A stretch of DNA of 64,000 nucleotides from positions 310,001 through 374,000 of the forward strand of contig NZ_FPAY01000003.1 in NCBI RefSeq assembly GCF_900116495.1, given 5' to 3'. Below, one piece after another: positions 60,863 to 64,000 of the stretch (positions within the stretch are counted from its first letter, which is position 1; each line of letters starts with the position of its first letter). Position numbers and translations under genes: made by a program. The notes under the pieces are model-generated. The model was not told the DNA's origin and did not search any database. It was given only the letters and a program-made list of their open reading frames with translations. This DNA is from Arthrobacter sp. ov118 (GTDB lineage: Bacteria > Actinomycetota > Actinomycetes > Actinomycetales > Micrococcaceae).

Positions 60863-60911
60863 ACCCGCCGGTAACCGGTTCGTCGGCCCCGAGCGTTGCT
60901 ACCCTAGGCAA

Positions 60912-61544
60912 ATGAACCGGGCAGTAGACCGCAGGCCGCTTCGCGCCGACGCCGCGCGCAACGTGGACAAAATCATCTCCGCGGCCCGGCAGTGCTTCCG
61001 CGAACACGGCCCCGAAGTGCCGTTGCAGACCATCGCCGTCACCGCCGGGGTGGGCCCGGCCACCCTGTTCCGCAACTTCGCGGACAAGGAAGAACTCGTC
61101 CTCGCGGCCCTGAACCGGCAGCTTCAGCTCCACGTGGATCCCGCCATTGACGATGCACTGGACGATCCCGACGCCGCTGCCGGGCTCTTCCGGGTCGTCG
61201 ACGCGATGATGCGGGTCGCCAGCGAGGAAGCCAACCTCCTGGGCGCGGTCGCCGGTCGGCGCGGGCTGCTGGCCGGGATCACCGGGGGCCTGATCGAATC
61301 CATCGCCGTGCTGCTGGGCCGCGGGCAGGGACAGGGCACGCTGCGCAGCGATATTTCCATGACGGACATGATCCGCCTGCTGGCCATGCTGATCGGAGCA
61401 GTGGACACCATGGAGGCGGGCTCCGACGCGTGGCGGCGTCCCGTGGCGCTGGTCGAGGACGCTATCCGGACGGAGCGGCCGAACCGGGCACTGCCGCCCC
61501 AGGCGCCGCTGCCGGGCACCTCGTTCGACGCAGTTCTTGGCTAG
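60912..61544 (+). CDS. TetR-family regulator
   Basis: Regulator of 210 aa. The N-terminal helix-turn-helix reads NVDKIISAARQCFREHGPEVP, then VGPATLFRNFADKEELVLAAL; the helical ligand domain follows with TetR C-terminal features (MTDMIRLLAMLIGAVD). It is not next to an efflux pump. The divergent thiamine-binding gene shares its control region. Confidence 0.92.
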   Translation: MNRAVDRRPLRADAARNVDKIISAARQCFREHGPEVPLQTIAVTAGVGPATLFRNFADKEELVLAALNRQLQLHVDPAIDDALDDPDAAAGLFRVVDAMMRVASEEANLLGAVAGRRGLLAGITGGLIESIAVLLGRGQGQGTLRSDISMTDMIRLLAMLIGAVDTMEAGSDAWRRPVALVEDAIRTERPNRALPPQAPLPGTSFDAVLG

Positions 61545-61596
61545 GCGGCAGATTCCAGCCATGGGGTGGGTGCTGTAAAGGCCCCACCGGGCGGCA

Positions 61597-61788
61597 CTAG
61601 CCTTCCGCTGGTTTTTCTTTCGCTTCGAGCAGGTGCTGCTGCAGCTTCTCCTCGGATTCCCGGCGGCGGCGGGCCACATCGCGCAGTTCCCTCGTGGACT
61701 CGGTCCCGGCGGAAGCAATCGTCCCGTACTGCTTGCCGCGCTGGTCGTTGCGCGGCTCAGCATCCTCCGGTTCGTTCCGATCGCTCAT
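61597..61788 (-). CDS. Hypothetical 63-aa charged protein
   Basis: Small protein rich in Arg, Glu and Lys. An N-terminus like that of small acid-soluble or stress proteins (DRNEPEDAEPRNDQ) leads to a helix (TESTRELRDVARRRRESEEK) and ends EAKEKPAEG. GGGAG stands 9 bases before the ATG. No family is recognised. It is convergent with the TetR gene. Confidence 0.55.
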   Translation of the reverse strand: MSDRNEPEDAEPRNDQRGKQYGTIASAGTESTRELRDVARRRRESEEKLQQHLLEAKEKPAEG

Positions 61789-61875
61789 GTTCGAATGCTC
61801 CCATGCGGTCCACGGGGCAAGTAGGGACTAAAGACCATTCCGGCCGACGGCGGGCGGTAGCCCGCCTGCTACAGC

Positions 61876-62187
61876 TCAGTCCCAGCCCAGGAGCCTCAGT
61901 CCCGCGGCCGCGGCGGCTCCGACGATCACCACTACCAAAAACGGTGCCCGGAACCACAGGGCGAGGGCCGCCGCGGCCAACGCGCCGAGCCGGGCGTCCA
62001 GCGCGAGGGACTGGCCCGTGGCAACAGCATTGACCACCGTCAGGGATGCCAGCAGCCCGATCGTCATGGTCCCGGCAATTCGTGACATCCGTGGGTTGCG
62101 CAGCAGGCTGGCCGGCACCAGGTATCCGAGCAGCTTCCAGGCGTAGGCCAGCAGGCAGGAGAGCAGCAGCCAGGTCCAGAGGTTCAT
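61876..62187 (-). CDS. azlD: AzlD-type branched-chain amino acid exporter subunit
   Basis: Small membrane protein of 103 aa with three or four helices (LLSCLLAYAWKLLGYLVPASLL, TMTIGLLASLTVVNAVATG, LFLVVVIVGAAAAAGL-like). It is the small subunit that works with AzlC in export of branched-chain amino acids. Its ATG overlaps the AzlC stop as ATGA. Confidence 0.9.
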   Translation of the reverse strand: MNLWTWLLLSCLLAYAWKLLGYLVPASLLRNPRMSRIAGTMTIGLLASLTVVNAVATGQSLALDARLGALAAAALALWFRAPFLVVVIVGAAAAAGLRLLGWD

Positions 62188-62990
62188 GCGGTGCCTCCGT
62201 CGCGGTCGGCGGGCAGGTCTCCCGTGTGGCCCGAAGGGTCGGCGTGGCCGGTGTGGTCTGTGTGGCCGTGGCGCTGCTCGTGGTGTTCAGCGTAGGGATC
62301 GACGTCGGGTTCGAGGCCCTCGTCGCTGCGGGCGTGGCTGAACCAGCCGATCCCGGCAGCGACGACGGCGGCGACGAGGATCGGCACTCCGGGAGGGACG
62401 AACGGCACGGCCAGCACGGTGGCCAGCGCGCAGACGACCGCGATGGCCACAGGTTCCCTGCCTTTGAGCCGCGGCCAGAGCAGGCCCAGGAACGCTGCGA
62501 CGGCGGCGCCGTCGAGCCCCCACTGCTTGGGGTCACCGAGCGCGCCGCCCGCGAGCGCGCCCAGGGCGGTGAAGAGGTTCCAGAGGACGAAGACGCCGAT
62601 GCCGGCAGTCCAGAAGCCGCGTTTCTGCTCCTGCGGGTCAGTCTGCCCGGTGCTGGTGGCCGTCGATTCATCGATGGTCAGCTGCGCAGCGGCAAACCGG
62701 CGCCACCCACGCGGCTGCAGCAGCGCGTTGATCTGCATGCCGTAAATGCCGTTGCGCATGCCCAGCAGCGTGGCGGCACCCATGGCGGCGACGCCGGATC
62801 CGCCTCCGGCCACCACGCCGATGAAGGCGAACTGGGAGCCGCCGCTGAACAGCAGCAGGCTCAGGGCCATGGTCTGCCAGAAATCGAGGCCGGAGGTTAC
62901 GGACAGCGCGCCGAAGGAGACGCCGTAGAGACCGGTGGCTACGCTGATCGACAGTCCGATCCGCACCGCCGGCGACTGCAGAATTTTCAC
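62184..62990 (-). CDS. azlC: AzlC family branched-chain amino acid exporter
   Basis: Membrane protein of 268 aa. Helices include GLYGVSFGALSVTSGLDFW, LLLFSGGSQFAFIGVVAGGG and LGMRNGIYGMQINALL, the AzlC hallmark. The C-terminal 40 residues are unusually His-rich (AEHHEQRHGHTDHTGHADPSG), which could bind metal. The start is chosen as the GTG that overlaps the DoxX-like stop (GTGA); the ATG at 63026 would intrude further into that gene. Confidence 0.9.
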   Translation of the reverse strand: MKILQSPAVRIGLSISVATGLYGVSFGALSVTSGLDFWQTMALSLLLFSGGSQFAFIGVVAGGGSGVAAMGAATLLGMRNGIYGMQINALLQPRGWRRFAAAQLTIDESTATSTGQTDPQEQKRGFWTAGIGVFVLWNLFTALGALAGGALGDPKQWGLDGAAVAAFLGLLWPRLKGREPVAIAVVCALATVLAVPFVPPGVPILVAAVVAAGIGWFSHARSDEGLEPDVDPYAEHHEQRHGHTDHTGHADPSGHTGDLPADRDGGTA

Positions 62991-63433
62991 GGCCGCCGGT
63001 TCCGCTTTGCCAGGGTCCAGGCCCATGCGATGAGGGGCGCCTGGAGCGGCAGGCGCAGCGTGTGTATCTGGCGCCCGCGCCGCGTGCCCTCCGGCCCGTA
63101 GGCTGTCCGCAGGGCATCAAGGTGGCCGGCGAGGAACACGGTGAACAGGGCTGTGACGCCGGTCGCGGAGGCGGCCCGGGTGGCCGGGATCAGGAGCCCG
63201 ACGGCGGCGGCCGCTTCCAGCAGTCCGCTTGCCGCTACCCATTCCTCGCGGGAGAGCACGGCGAGCGGGCCGTTGCGCCGCTCGCCGGAGTCGTTCCGGC
63301 AGAGGGCGTCGGGAACCACCTGGTGGAAGAATTCAGGCTCGCGGAAGTGCTTGGCCGCGCTGGCGAGCAGCAGGGCACTCATCGCCGCCGCGGACAACGT
63401 GTGGAGGGTCCGGCCGGACCAGCGAAATGGCAT
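62987..63433 (-). CDS. DoxX-like small membrane protein
   Basis: Protein of 148 aa with four helices and MSALLLASAAKHFREPEFF, LLEAAAAVGLLIPATRAA and FTVFLAGHLDALRTAYG, matching the DoxX family (often near redox genes). It is the first gene of an overlapping set with AzlC and AzlD. ATG 63433 is chosen over an upstream TTG in frame. Function unknown. Confidence 0.8.
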   Translation of the reverse strand: MPFRWSGRTLHTLSAAAMSALLLASAAKHFREPEFFHQVVPDALCRNDSGERRNGPLAVLSREEWVAASGLLEAAAAVGLLIPATRAASATGVTALFTVFLAGHLDALRTAYGPEGTRRGRQIHTLRLPLQAPLIAWAWTLAKRNRRP

Positions 63434-63554
63434 GCAACCACTCAACCACAGCGGCTACGCCGGTTGTAATCCGCCCGGCTGCTGTCCGCCCGCTTGGTCA
63501 GCACGGACCGCGGAGCGCCCGGACCGGCGCAGGAGCCTGAACGCCGACGGAAGG

Positions 63555-64000
63555 CTACCGGGGAGTCTGGGTGTGGGGCATGAGCTGGGACAGGACCTGG
63601 GCCGGGCAATTTGTGGTGATCTCATGGACCCCGAGCTCCCTGCACCGTTCGACGTCGGCTTCGGCGTCAACCGTCCACACCCGGAGCCGGCGCCCCGAGC
63701 CCCGCCAGCGCCGCACAGCTTGCGGGTGGGCGCGGACGTATCCAATGCCGGGGCCGGCGATGCCCGCCTCAGCCGCATCCAGGATCCGTTCGCCTTCGGA
63801 CCGCGCGGCCCGCATGACGTTGGCCAGGGCGCTTCCGGTCACGACGCCCAGGCGCAGTTCCTCGCGGATGTCGGCGACCTTGACGTCGTCCACGAGCTGG
63901 CAGACGGCCTCCGTCGGCACGGTCTGCAGCAGGTGCTTGACGGCGTCGGGGCTGAAACTCATGAAGGAAACCCTGATGTTCGCGAGCATCGACGTTGCCG
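63555..64000 (-). CDS. Glycerophosphodiester phosphodiesterase (partial)
   Basis: The last 148 codons of a gene that enters from the right edge. SFMSFSPDAVKHLLQTVP and LRVWTVDAEADVERCRELGVHEITTNCP are the C-terminal part of the GDPD TIM barrel; the catalytic N-terminal half is outside the window. It hydrolyses glycerophosphodiesters to glycerol-3-phosphate and an alcohol. Confidence 0.85.
   Translation of the reverse strand, partial: ATSMLANIRVSFMSFSPDAVKHLLQTVPTEAVCQLVDDVKVADIREELRLGVVTGSALANVMRAARSEGERILDAAEAGIAGPGIGYVRAHPQAVRRWRGSGRRLRVWTVDAEADVERCRELGVHEITTNCPAQVLSQLMPHTQTPR

Noticed and set aside
60737..60911. TPP riboswitch near the thiamine-binding protein
   Set aside because: No CTGAGA-type thi box is visible in the short upstream region.

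Overview
The window is high-GC actinobacterial DNA that reads like a chromosome of the Micrococcaceae (Arthrobacter/Pseudarthrobacter type). The pointers are the base composition, many GTG starts, 4-bp ATGA/GTGA gene overlaps, an actinobacterial Asp23 gene cluster, an IclR-linked hut locus, CtaD-type cytochrome oxidase and a DosR-like box. This is inference from gene content; no 16S gene is present. I see no phage, IS element, CRISPR array or rRNA. About 57 protein genes (two cut by the window edges, one a 5'-truncated remnant) and three tRNAs are supported.

Layout. 1-3.2 kb: sugar ABC importer operon (two permeases, binding lipoprotein) behind a promoter overlapped by a LacI-type operator. 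3.2-6.1 kb: a five-gene Asp23/AmaP envelope operon and a lipoprotein. 6.3-6.8 kb: a tRNA Glu-Asp-Phe operon with a visible promoter and terminator. 6.9-14.5 kb: PHP protein, a truncated methyltransferase remnant, a LysE/LysR exporter pair, EamA exporter, small metallopeptidase, CDF metal exporter and an NlpC/P60 cell-wall hydrolase with a (PV)n linker. 14.5-22.3 kb: ABC-2 exporter with a LolA-like protein, a membrane protein overlapping a large PEP-synthase/rifampin-phosphotransferase-like enzyme, and a tandem universal stress protein. 22.7-25.6 kb: short flavoprotein, CopC-like protein and purine permease. 25.7-36.5 kb: histidine utilization (hutG, hutU, hutH, IclR regulator, likely permease) plus an antiporter, an SDR and a phosphatase. 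36.6-41.3 kb: LysE exporter, 3-hydroxybutyrate dehydrogenase with a divergent LysR, a spermidine-synthase-like protein and a helical membrane protein. 41.6-44.7 kb: ctaD and an MFS exporter.

44.9-51.6 kb is a catabolic cluster: family III CoA-transferase, HMG-CoA lyase, 2-hydroxycarboxylate transporter, gamma-carbonic-anhydrase-like protein, TPP enzyme and IclR regulator. It looks like a route for a free hydroxy-dicarboxylate such as 3-hydroxy-3-methylglutarate. 51.6-53.4 kb: a CMD / XRE / cupin module. 53.5-55.7 kb: a stress protein and alcohol dehydrogenase behind a DosR-like box. 55.8-59.5 kb: an overlapping acyl-CoA dehydrogenase, PIG-L/methyltransferase fusion and glycosyltransferase operon of unknown product. 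59.6-64 kb: O-methyltransferase, thiamine-binding protein, TetR, AzlCD, DoxX-like protein and a partial glycerophosphodiester phosphodiesterase.

Two features cross gene boundaries. A 16-bp motif (about GTCCGnnATyCCaGAC) recurs upstream of hutU, the hut IclR gene, hutG and more weakly the adjacent amino-acid permease, which outlines a probable histidine regulon. At least five long intergenic palindromes with related loops lie at gene ends and look like a dispersed repeat family or bidirectional terminators.
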